The notes beneath the pieces are model-generated. The model did not search any database. It was not told the origin of the DNA and was given only the letters and a program-made list of their open reading frames with translations. From Nitrospinota bacterium (GTDB taxonomy: Bacteria > Nitrospinota > Nitrospinia > Nitrospinales > VA-1), in NCBI GenBank assembly GCA_009873635.1, contig WAHY01000007.1:1-35194 (forward strand): a stretch of 35,194 nucleotides of DNA. The letters are read 5' to 3'. Positions 24,042 through 31,303 of the stretch are shown here, one piece after another; the first letter of the stretch is position 1, and each line of letters starts with the position of its first letter. Made by a program: the position numbers and the translations under genes.

Positions 24042-24437
24042 ATGTCTTTACCCGTTACAGCTGTATTTGCCCTGGGCACAGGGATTGAACTTTATGGTTT
24101 GAAATATGTGAGTGATGCGATCAGTATTCTCAACACGGTATCGTTAATCATGTTCACTTTTCTGGTGGGAATCGTTGTCAGCCGCAGTTATGGTGCTGAG
24201 GTCTTTGAAAAAATGCAGAGGCAGTTGAAGTCAAGAGAAATTCCCGGTAACGAGGCTCTGAACGGTGCGGTAATGGGGATTGCCAGCATGCTTCTTATTA
24301 CACCGGGTGTGGTGACAGACGTAATTGGCCTTTTGATCATGACTCCGCTCACTCGCGGTATGTTCATAAAGCTTGCCGCGGATATCACAAGGGATAGAAT
24401 TCAATCGGGTCAACCCTACTTCTTTTTTAAGGATTAA
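24042..24437 (+). CDS. fxsA: FxsA-family membrane protein
   Basis: A 131-residue small membrane protein of the FxsA family. Hydrophobic segments lie at about 5-20, 28-48 and 75-102. The best match is the family core: R-R/S-x-G then FEKMQRQLKSREIPGNEALNGAVMGIASMLLITPGVVTDVIGLLIMTP, corresponding to the conserved GE-P-x-x-E-L…LLLTPGFxTDxxG pattern. The N-terminal half is more diverged than usual. The family name comes from suppression of F exclusion of phage T7; the molecular role is unknown. AGGA lies 7 bases before the ATG. Confidence 0.85.
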   Translation: MSLPVTAVFALGTGIELYGLKYVSDAISILNTVSLIMFTFLVGIVVSRSYGAEVFEKMQRQLKSREIPGNEALNGAVMGIASMLLITPGVVTDVIGLLIMTPLTRGMFIKLAADITRDRIQSGQPYFFFKD

Positions 24438-24545
24438 GCACTGGGCGTGCGGCCAACCAGCATATTTTTTTAATTTCTTACAAAAAGTTGTCTCGGCTTT
24501 AGAAGCTCACTCTTAAACCCTTGCATTTTTCAGGTTCTCCTTAAA

Positions 24546-25262
24546 ATGAGTTCGTTTCTATTTCCTCCACGAAACCTCCGGGATGAGCTGCTGGATCTTG
24601 ATGAAGCCCCCTATGAGGAGGTCCGTGACAGTTTAAAGGATGTTGCTACGGTCAACCGCTATTTGAGCGGTTATCGGGTTCTTCTCCACCATGTAGAACC
24701 ATTCCTGAAATCCCACAAACCTGATCGTCCGTTCAGGGTGTTGGACGCGGCTACAGGTTCTGCCGATCAACCTGTGGCACTGGTGAAGCTGGCGCGCCGT
24801 CTGGGTATTTCCATACATATAACCGCTATTGATATCAATGCCAAAATGCTGAGATTCGCGAAAGAAGAAGTGGCCTTGTATCCTGAAATTAAACTGGTGC
24901 AATGCGACATTCTTTCGCTACCATTTCAGGATGAGAGTTTTGACCTGACGGTTAATTCTTTATCTCTCCATCATTTTAGCTGGGAGAAGGCGGTGAAGAT
25001 TTTACGGTCGATTTATAAAGCCGCGAGACTGGGCATGGTCGTGAACGATTTACACAGGAGCCGTATAGCACATGCGGCAATATATTTGTTGACGAGGATT
25101 TTTACCCGCAACAGGTTGACTCGATATGATGCGCCAGTTTCGGTGATGAATGCGTTTACCCCAAAAGAATTTCAAGAATTGTCTCAACAGGCAGGAGTAG
25201 AACCTTATGAGATCCACCGTCATTTTCCTTACCGCATTGCTTTGATTGGGCGAAAAAGATGA
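24546..25262 (+). CDS. Class I SAM-dependent methyltransferase
   Basis: A 238-residue soluble methyltransferase with motif I VLDAATGSADQPVAL, the acidic loop ITAIDINAKML, motif post-I VQCDILSLPFQDESFDLTVNS and HHF. The glycine-rich loop has Ala (DAATGSAD) where GxGxG is usual, which is tolerated in this subgroup. The stop overlaps the start of the FAD oxidoreductase by 4 bases (ATGA), so the two are coupled. Such methyltransferase/FAD-oxidoreductase pairs are often found beside type III polyketide synthases or isoprenoid/quinone genes; none is in this window, so the substrate is unknown. Confidence 0.88.
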   Translation: MSSFLFPPRNLRDELLDLDEAPYEEVRDSLKDVATVNRYLSGYRVLLHHVEPFLKSHKPDRPFRVLDAATGSADQPVALVKLARRLGISIHITAIDINAKMLRFAKEEVALYPEIKLVQCDILSLPFQDESFDLTVNSLSLHHFSWEKAVKILRSIYKAARLGMVVNDLHRSRIAHAAIYLLTRIFTRNRLTRYDAPVSVMNAFTPKEFQELSQQAGVEPYEIHRHFPYRIALIGRKR

Positions 25263-26530
25263 ATTCCTTTGATGTTGTTGTCATAGGCGGTGGTCCTGCG
25301 GGGTGCGCCATGGCGTTAGACCTCAACCGCCGTGGTTATAGTGTTGCTCTTTGTGATCAGGCAAAATTTCCACGTGACAAGGTATGTGGTGAGTTTATAA
25401 GTCCGGGTGCCGACCCCATTCTTTCTGAACTGGGTGTTCTTGATGCCATTGAGGCATTGATGCCGAAACGCCTGAAAGGTGTGGCGATCTCTTCTTATGA
25501 AAGTGAAGAATTGGGAATCGAATATCCTGCTGTTGCGGAAACTGGTTTGAGGCCGACCAGTTTGTCAGTGCCTAGATATCGATTGGATGATTTGTTTTTA
25601 AGGCAGGTTCAGAAATCGGGTGTGAAAGTATTTGAGCAACATAAGGTGACAGGGTTTTTGTTCGCTGAAGGTTGTGTTGCGGGAGTTGAAGGATGGGATG
25701 AAACTAAAACATCGTTTTCAATAAACTGTAAATTGGTGGTAGATGCGGGAGGGCGTAATGCAGTTTCTCTTCGCAAATTCGGTTTGAAACGCGAACCTAG
25801 TGGTAGTACTAAACTTGCTTTTTCTGCGCACTGGCAGGGAGTGTGTTTGCCTGATGATTATTGCTATATGCATGTCAGTCACCCTGGCTATACGGGTATA
25901 TCTGCTGTGGGAAACGGCTGTTCCAATGTGGTGCTTGTGGTGGATAGCTCAGCGATTGGAGACGAAAACCCTGAACCTTTTTATCATCGCATATTAAAGA
26001 AAAATGCACGGCGTTTTGAAATGCTTTCAAAGGGTGAAAGGATTGAGCCTGTGCGCTCTGTTGAGTCTTTGGCGTTTGCAGTCAAGCCAGTACCTTGTGG
26101 GGGGCTGGTTCTGATTGGAGATGCGACAGGTTTTATTGATCCATTTACGGGCGAAGGTATTTATTTGTCATTGAGAAGTGCTCAGCTTGCGGGAGAGGCG
26201 ATTCATAATGGATTTAAACGTTCGGATTTTTCCAGAAACCTTCTTTCGTTTTATGACAGACGACGGCAAATGGAGTTCGGGGATAAGTTTCTATTGAGCC
26301 GTATTCTTCAGATGTTGATATATAATCGTTTTTTTTGCGACCGGGTTTTTGGAGTGCTTGCTTTAGACCATGCGCTTGCTGAAACTCTGGTAGGGGTTAT
26401 TGGAGACATTCTTCCTGCCAGAAAAGTGGTTGGTTTGAGGTTTTTATCTCAGCTGCTGGCTGGCACCTTGAAAAGAAAACCAAAGTTAATAGAGTTAGTT
26501 ACCTCTAGGGATAGCTTGGGCGGCATCTAG
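25259..26530 (+). CDS. FAD-dependent oxidoreductase, geranylgeranyl-reductase-like
   Basis: A 423-residue flavoprotein. The N-terminal dinucleotide fold is VVVIGGGPAGCAMALDLNRRG, then KFPRDKVCGEF, a signature of the geranylgeranyl reductase/halogenase-like group. The second FAD motif is LIGDATGFIDPFTGEGI. No signal peptide or membrane helix is evident. It probably reduces or hydroxylates a lipid, quinone or polyketide product after or before the methyltransferase encoded upstream. The 3' end overlaps the convergent HDOD gene by 36 bases. Confidence 0.9.
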   Translation: MNSFDVVVIGGGPAGCAMALDLNRRGYSVALCDQAKFPRDKVCGEFISPGADPILSELGVLDAIEALMPKRLKGVAISSYESEELGIEYPAVAETGLRPTSLSVPRYRLDDLFLRQVQKSGVKVFEQHKVTGFLFAEGCVAGVEGWDETKTSFSINCKLVVDAGGRNAVSLRKFGLKREPSGSTKLAFSAHWQGVCLPDDYCYMHVSHPGYTGISAVGNGCSNVVLVVDSSAIGDENPEPFYHRILKKNARRFEMLSKGERIEPVRSVESLAFAVKPVPCGGLVLIGDATGFIDPFTGEGIYLSLRSAQLAGEAIHNGFKRSDFSRNLLSFYDRRRQMEFGDKFLLSRILQMLIYNRFFCDRVFGVLALDHALAETLVGVIGDILPARKVVGLRFLSQLLAGTLKRKPKLIELVTSRDSLGGI

Positions 26531-27355
26531 TCCTTCTTTAGTATTTTCGATGAGGATTTCCAACTCATCGGAACCCAACTCCAGCTTATCGAGAACACCG
26601 TATTCGAGGAGTGCCGTGTCTTCAGGGACAATACCATTGGCAAATCCATTCTGATTAGCAAGCAGGTTGGCAGTAGTGAGAAGGTTGGCAACATTTTTTA
26701 CATTTGCATTGCTGTCAGGTTTGTCGTGATGTATGCGAATGCCTTCAACCAGACCGGGTGAAACCGGCCACCATTTTTCGATAAACCGTGCTCCAAGTTC
26801 GGCATGAGTGATTCCGAAAGTCCCCTCTTCATTTTCTGCAAGGGTTAATTTGGAAGATTCTATTTGTTCGAGAAACTGGTTATATTTTTCCGGAATCAGA
26901 TGGTCAAAGACAACAATTCCAACATCGTGCATCAAGCCGCAGAGGTAAGCGAATTCGATTTCTTCATGGGATACCTTAACCATATGTGCCAGTGAACGGG
27001 TGAGGTAGGCGACTCCCAACGAATGAGTCCAGAAGTCGAACTGATTGAAACTTTTCGATTTGTTGAATAACCCCGGCAGTTTTACGGTGTATGCCATGTC
27101 CAGAACCATTTTCACACCCAGCCTCATGACCGCGTCATTCATGTCTTCTACATCTTCACGTCCTCCTCCAAACAGGACGCTGTTTGCAAGTGTGATCAGT
27201 CGACCAGACAATACGGGTTCTGATTCGATAATGCCAGAGACCTCCAGGATATCGCATTCAGGGTCATTGATCTTCCTTCCCAGATTCTTCAGGATTTCGG
27301 GAAGAGGGGGAAGGTCACCCTTTCCTTCAATCAGATCGATCAGCTTTTCTCTCAT
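26495..27355 (-). CDS. HDOD-domain signalling protein
   Basis: A 286-residue protein that is essentially one HDOD domain (about 10-210). It begins with the typical LPPLPEILKNLGRKINDPE, then SGRLITLANSVLFGG, an HDVG motif (CGLMHDVGIVVFDHL), and ITHAELGARFIEKWW with EGIRIHHD. HDOD domains lack phosphodiesterase activity and act in regulation of motility, secretion or stress; no output domain is attached. Its gene follows the YdcH-like gene on the minus strand (33-base gap). Confidence 0.9.
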   Translation of the reverse strand: MREKLIDLIEGKGDLPPLPEILKNLGRKINDPECDILEVSGIIESEPVLSGRLITLANSVLFGGGREDVEDMNDAVMRLGVKMVLDMAYTVKLPGLFNKSKSFNQFDFWTHSLGVAYLTRSLAHMVKVSHEEIEFAYLCGLMHDVGIVVFDHLIPEKYNQFLEQIESSKLTLAENEEGTFGITHAELGARFIEKWWPVSPGLVEGIRIHHDKPDSNANVKNVANLLTTANLLANQNGFANGIVPEDTALLEYGVLDKLELGSDELEILIENTKEGLDAAQAIPRGN

Positions 27356-27388
27356 GAGGTTATCGCAAATATTTAGAGTGACAAATGA

Positions 27389-27625
27389 TTAGCCTTTTGA
27401 TTCCTCATAGAGACTTAAAATCTTTTCCATACGATCCTTGAGGTTTAATTTTTGCTTCTGGTGTTTTTTCTTTTCAACCTCTTGTTCTGGGGTGATGATC
27501 TTCGCTTTATTAAGAGCATCAACTTTAATTTTTAGAAGGGTGTGTTCTTCATAAAGCTCGCGAAATTCTGGATTTTCCTGTTTGAGTTTTTCAAGCAAAG
27601 CTGGATTAATGTCCATGCTTGACAA
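27389..27625 (-). CDS. YdcH/DUF465-family small coiled-coil protein
   Basis: A 78-residue, highly charged, helical protein. The pattern LLEKLKQENPEFRELYEEHTLL, then KKHQKQKLNLKDRMEKIL fits the DUF465 (YdcH) family, whose end is usually LKKxKLxLKDEI. The function is unknown. Seven bases separate it from the TsaB stop upstream, and the HDOD gene follows, so the three likely form one leftward operon. The ribosome site (AGGAGG) lies 8 bases before the ATG at 27616, or nearer to the start at 27625. Confidence 0.85.
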   Translation of the reverse strand: MSSMDINPALLEKLKQENPEFRELYEEHTLLKIKVDALNKAKIITPEQEVEKKKHQKQKLNLKDRMEKILSLYEESKG

Positions 27626-27632
27626 CCTCCTG

Positions 27633-28313
27633 TTAAAAAAAGTTTCGGTTTAATTCTGCTTCTGATTTTCTGACGTAATGAATGGTCAATGCATCTAGGT
27701 CAAAGCAGGGCTTATTGTTGGATTGGTTGAACGCAATTTGAGCCGCACTTGCGGCGATAGACTGGTTTTTGACCTGAGTTTTATTTAGAAACTTGTCGCC
27801 CAATTGACAAGAAAGGATCTCTTTATAAGTTTCCAGTCCTCCGCCTAAAAAAATAGTTGGTTCTTTAATTGTGGAGCATAATTCCTCTGCAGAGACAGCC
27901 CGGTCTGGGGTTTCTCTGGATAAGTATCCTTCTGTATATTTGAAGCCTGCTGTATATACTTCTTTCTTTCTGGCATCCAGAATCGGGCAGATCGGATGGG
28001 AAGCAGGTTCGACCATATTCGCATATGCTTCCAAAGTATTAATTCCCCAAAAAGGCTTTTCTGTAGCTAAAACCATACCTTTTATCAAGCTGACTCCAAC
28101 TCGAAGACCTGTGAATGAACCGGGACCGGTTGTGACGCAGAAGGCGTCCACTTTTTCCAACCCGCCCTCTAACTTTTCCAAAACTTCATCCACCATAATA
28201 AGAAACTGATCTGAGTACATAGAAGAACTCAATGACTCAGAAATAATGCGTTCACCATCAAGAAGAGCTACACTTCCTTTAGGTGTTGAGGCATCAATAC
28301 CCAATATAATCAT
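27633..28313 (-). CDS. tsaB: tRNA threonylcarbamoyladenosine biosynthesis protein TsaB
   Basis: A 226-residue ASKHA-fold protein. It begins MIILGIDASTPKGSVALL and has the TsaB signature TTGPGSFTGLRVGVSLIKG, then INTLEAYA and PILDARKKEVYTAGF. TsaB scaffolds the TsaD-TsaB-TsaE complex that transfers the threonylcarbamoyl group to A37 of tRNAs reading ANN codons. It is the first gene of the leftward tsaB-ydcH-HDOD group. Confidence 0.95.
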   Translation of the reverse strand: MIILGIDASTPKGSVALLDGERIISESLSSSMYSDQFLIMVDEVLEKLEGGLEKVDAFCVTTGPGSFTGLRVGVSLIKGMVLATEKPFWGINTLEAYANMVEPASHPICPILDARKKEVYTAGFKYTEGYLSRETPDRAVSAEELCSTIKEPTIFLGGGLETYKEILSCQLGDKFLNKTQVKNQSIAASAAQIAFNQSNNKPCFDLDALTIHYVRKSEAELNRNFF

Positions 28314-28902
28314 TGCTTCACATTTGGGAAATTATGTTGGAATTGTAAGGAAAGGAGCATTGGACAACTCCAGAAAGTTTAGTGTAAAGATAGGGGATAG
28401 GTTAGGGAAAGTCAATGGTAAAGGGGGTTTTTAAAGCGTCAACATCGATTAGATTTATTCTGGTATTTTCCCTTAAGATTCATAGGGTTGCGGATCTGAC
28501 GAGACTGGGGATCGAACTATAGAGTGTTATCAAGTATTTGAAAAATTTACATTAATTAGCGCTTTACAGATCATGGGTGATAATACATGAGACTCGGATG
28601 GGTAGAGATGGATTGGTTTGAAAAAATCTGTTATGGCAGATGGTTGATAAGAGTTTTTCATTGCAATAACAGTAGCTTGAAAGTAAGGTTTGACAAGCCT
28701 GCATGGTGTAAAACTTATTTTTTGGCTATGGAAGGATATTGATCAGCCTCTTAGATTTAACAATTCTTGACTTTTAAATAATTCCAACCGGATAGCAGTT
28801 ATTAATTCTGAATTTTTTAAAAACCCGTCTGAACAAACATTCAATGCGCCCAGGGCTTGGCTGCCATTAATACGGCATTTCTCCTGTCACCTTACCCGGC
28901 TT
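28314..28902. other. Long non-coding or decayed region upstream of the CDP-alcohol phosphatidyltransferase
   Basis: 589 bases with no clear full gene. It contains a 51-codon frame (28587-28742, GGGTGA six bases before ATG) with an odd, Cys/Trp-rich translation that I do not trust. From 28771 the frame of the downstream enzyme is open and protein-like (RHFSCHLTRLLIRTSITPNQ) but lacks an ATG, GTG or TTG. The region may include a lost 5' end of that gene. Confidence 0.5.
28587..28742 (+). CDS. Possible small ORF of 51 residues (weak)
   Basis: ATG 28587 with GGGTGA (28575-28580) six bases upstream, ending at TGA 28740-28742. The product is basic and Trp/Cys-rich with no recognisable domain or signal. 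Codon pattern is unconvincing, and it lies in a region that may be decaying. Listed only because of the good ribosome site. Confidence 0.15.
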   Translation: MRLGWVEMDWFEKICYGRWLIRVFHCNNSSLKVRFDKPAWCKTYFLAMEGY

Positions 28903-29496
28903 TTGATACGAACATCAATCACGCCTAATCAGGTTACCACATTGTCTTTATTGTTTGGCCTGGCCTCTGGGGCGGCATTATTGGCAGGGACCTATAGCTC
29001 TACCCTTGCAGGCGCATTTTTTTTGTTTATCTGTTATGTGCTCGATAATTGTGACGGAGAAGTTGCCCGCTTAAAAAATATGTGCAGCCATTTTGGTATG
29101 AGATACGACACGTTTGTTGATTGGGCTGTCCACACTGTTTTCTTTATTTGTCTGGGTTGGGGGGCGACAATTGCGATGGGGCAGGAATGGTGGCTGTGGA
29201 CGGGTATTGTGGCGGGTCTGGGGGGCACCATTAATTATGGTTTAGAACTTTATCAGAACAAAACCCAGCCCCATGCCAGCCAGCTGCCCGAAGAAGAAAC
29301 AATGAGAAAAGATGATGATACGGATATGGATAGGTTTGTATTGAATGCACGTGTAGTACGCAGTGACTTTTGTTTCATCGTATTGCTTTTAAGTGTGGGA
29401 GGAGTGCTTTGGTTTCTTCTTCCCCCTGCTGCTGTTGGTGCCCAGGCCTATTGGTGCCTGCAATTCACCCGTAGTGCCCGGCGCTGGCACGTTTAA
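28903..29496 (+). CDS. CDP-alcohol phosphatidyltransferase (5' end uncertain, possibly truncated)
   Basis: An integral membrane transferase of 197 residues from TTG 28903. The catalytic motif is complete: DNCDGEVAR, then G and two further Asp at the standard spacing (HFGMRYDTFVD). Hydrophobic helices surround it. The start TTG has no ribosome site, and the frame is open and family-like for 44 codons upstream (back to 28771) with no normal start. The paralogue at 31298-32548 has a matching leading helix plus an N-terminal domain. So this gene may have lost its first part, or may use an unusual start. It lies 5 bases before the flippase-like gene and near the cytidylyltransferase, suggesting that it transfers a phosphoinositol group. 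Confidence 0.8.
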   Translation: MIRTSITPNQVTTLSLLFGLASGAALLAGTYSSTLAGAFFLFICYVLDNCDGEVARLKNMCSHFGMRYDTFVDWAVHTVFFICLGWGATIAMGQEWWLWTGIVAGLGGTINYGLELYQNKTQPHASQLPEEETMRKDDDTDMDRFVLNARVVRSDFCFIVLLLSVGGVLWFLLPPAAVGAQAYWCLQFTRSARRWHV

Positions 29497-29501
29497 CAGC
29501 C

Positions 29502-30509
29502 ATGAAACCATTAAAGATTTTATATTTGTTGGTAGGTATAGGTCTGCTTGGATTTGTGTTAAGCCATACAGATCTTCCATTGGTTTGGTCTCAGTTAAAT
29601 AAAATTGGGTGGGGCATTCTTGTTGTGTTGGCCGTTTATAAAGCTGCATTTATTGTGGATACATTTGCATGGCAGATTACTTTACCCAGTACACAGTGCA
29701 CTAAAAAATGGTTGTATGATCTCTGGAAAGTACGCATGGTAGGCGCGGCTTTCGGAAAAATGTTGCCTTTCAGTGCTTTTGGGGGAGCGCCAATAAAAGG
29801 TTTTGTTCTTAAACATTATTATGGAATTCAGTACAGGGAAGGCGCTGCATCACTGATTCTTGCGGAATCCACTCATTTGATCTCCATGGTTTTATTTATG
29901 GCCACGGGTGTTTTCCTTATTCTGCTTGATTCTAACCTGCCGGGAAGTTTCCATTATTTCGCAGTCTTTGGTTTAAGTGCGATCGCTATAGGTATTTTTT
30001 TGTTCTTCCTTGTCCAACGTTTCAAGATCACTTCGTTAACGGGAACTTGGCTTAGCCAGAAAAAGTTTGGGCAATGGTTGGATAAGTTCATCCATCATAT
30101 TCACGATATGGATGAGAGGCTGGTTCAGTTTTATACCCGTGATAGAAGTCGTTTTCTTTTGGCAGCATTTTTTAATCTCATCAATTGGTATTTAGGTGCC
30201 TTGGAAATATTTGTCATTTTTTATTTTTTGGGTAACCCTATTACAATTGTTGAGGCAATAATCCTGGAAACACTTGTTGAATTGGTCAGGGCGGGGACAT
30301 TTTTTATACCTGCTACATTGGGCAGTCAGGAAGCGGCTTTTATGGTTGCAACGGAAGCAATAGCGGGGCAGACAGCGTTAGGTGTTGCCGCTGCATTGAT
30401 GAGGCGTGTCCGGGAATTTGTCTGGCTGGGATGGGGATTCATTTTAGGTCTTGAATATTCACAAAAACCCTTTGATCTTGCAGAAGCTGCTCAGAAAGAC
30501 TTGGATTGA
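29502..30509 (+). CDS. Lysylphosphatidylglycerol-synthase-TM-like (UPF0104) flippase-type membrane protein
   Basis: A 335-residue polytopic protein with about seven or eight hydrophobic segments. It fits the family of MprF-like transmembrane domains and HpnL: GAAFGKMLPFSAFGGAPIKGFVLKHYYG and ETLVELVRAGTFFIPATLGSQEAAF are the recognisable conserved stretches. Members are implicated in lipid or polyprenol-linked substrate translocation. Here it sits between a CDP-alcohol phosphatidyltransferase and an inositol-1-phosphate cytidylyltransferase-like gene, so export of an inositol-containing lipid or product is a fair guess. No ribosome site is obvious; it may rely on coupling with the gene 5 bases upstream. 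Confidence 0.85.
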   Translation: MKPLKILYLLVGIGLLGFVLSHTDLPLVWSQLNKIGWGILVVLAVYKAAFIVDTFAWQITLPSTQCTKKWLYDLWKVRMVGAAFGKMLPFSAFGGAPIKGFVLKHYYGIQYREGAASLILAESTHLISMVLFMATGVFLILLDSNLPGSFHYFAVFGLSAIAIGIFLFFLVQRFKITSLTGTWLSQKKFGQWLDKFIHHIHDMDERLVQFYTRDRSRFLLAAFFNLINWYLGALEIFVIFYFLGNPITIVEAIILETLVELVRAGTFFIPATLGSQEAAFMVATEAIAGQTALGVAAALMRRVREFVWLGWGFILGLEYSQKPFDLAEAAQKDLD

Positions 30510-30573
30510 AGATTTTGTATTTTTGATTATGATGGGGAATTATTAATTTGCTTGAACTAAGGTAATTGATTAC

Positions 30574-31290
30574 ATGAAATGTTTATTAATTATAGCTGGA
30601 AAGGGTAGCCGGTTAAAATCTCTTTCGGACAGTAAACCACTGACTTCTATATTGGATGTTCCTCTTGTTGAACGGGTCATTCGTGCAGCTTTAGAATCCG
30701 GGGTGGATGGGTTTTATGCAGTGGTGGGGTATCGTGGTGAGCAGGTCCGATCATTTCTTGAAGGATTGGCTGGTAAAATTAATGTTCCTATAACTGTGAT
30801 AGATAATCCTGAATGGGAGAAGGCCAATGGGCTGTCTGTACTCAAAGCGAAAGAGTTTTTGAGTGAACCTTTTTTACTGTTAATGGGAGATCATCTTTTT
30901 GACCCTGATATTACCCGAAAAATGATTGATCATTCCCTGGCTGGAGATGAGGTTGTCCTTGCTGTTGATCATAATTTAAAAAACCCTATGGTTGATTTGG
31001 ATGATGTGACTCGAGTTATGGAGGATAAAGGGTTGATTCAGAATATTGGGAAGGGAATAGATGGGTATAACTGTTTTGATACTGGAATATTCCTTTGTAC
31101 GCCAGCTTTATTTTCTGCGCTTGAGGAATCTGTGCGAGTCTCCGGTGATGACTCATTATCAGGGGGTATCCGCGTTTTGGCGAAGGATGAAAAGGTTCGT
31201 GTTATGTCGATTGATGGTCTGTTCTGGATAGATATTGATGATCCCGAGCGGTACAGGAAGGCAGAAAACTATTTGAACAATAATTCCTGA
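30574..31290 (+). CDS. Inositol-1-phosphate cytidylyltransferase-like nucleotidyltransferase
   Basis: A 238-residue sugar-nucleotidyltransferase fold. The N-terminal nucleotide loop is AGKGSRLKSLSDSKPLTS, then NPEWEKANGLSVLKAKEF, the metal-binding LLLMGDHLFDPD, and DLDDVTRVMEDKGLIQNIGKG with DTGIFLCTP. These follow the archaeal and bacterial inositol-1-phosphate cytidylyltransferase (IPCT) pattern (MGDH, D-DxATKV, IGKGL, DTGxF) more than LicC or MobA. It would make CDP-inositol from CTP and inositol-1-phosphate. Neighbours supply inositol phosphate (synthase at 32843) and CDP-alcohol transferases. LicC-like choline or other alcohol specificity cannot be excluded. Confidence 0.85.
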   Translation: MKCLLIIAGKGSRLKSLSDSKPLTSILDVPLVERVIRAALESGVDGFYAVVGYRGEQVRSFLEGLAGKINVPITVIDNPEWEKANGLSVLKAKEFLSEPFLLLMGDHLFDPDITRKMIDHSLAGDEVVLAVDHNLKNPMVDLDDVTRVMEDKGLIQNIGKGIDGYNCFDTGIFLCTPALFSALEESVRVSGDDSLSGGIRVLAKDEKVRVMSIDGLFWIDIDDPERYRKAENYLNNNS

Positions 31291-31303
31291 AAATATTTCA
31301 GGA
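31285..31303. terminator. Hairpin spanning convergent stop codons
   Basis: TCCTGAAA (31285-31292), loop ATA, TTTCAGGA (31296-31303): a perfect 8-bp stem containing the TGA stops of both convergent genes (plus 31288-31290, minus 31300-31298). It could terminate both transcripts, though no T-run follows. Confidence 0.45.

Noticed and set aside
26495-26530. 36-base convergent overlap of the FAD oxidoreductase and HDOD genes as a regulatory antisense element.
   Set aside because: Such short tail overlaps are common, and nothing in the sequence suggests regulation.
28485-28525. tRNA-like T-loop sequence on the minus strand (GTTCGATCCCC).
   Set aside because: The flanking bases do not form a 5-bp T-stem and no acceptor or anticodon arm can be drawn, so it is not called a tRNA or fragment.
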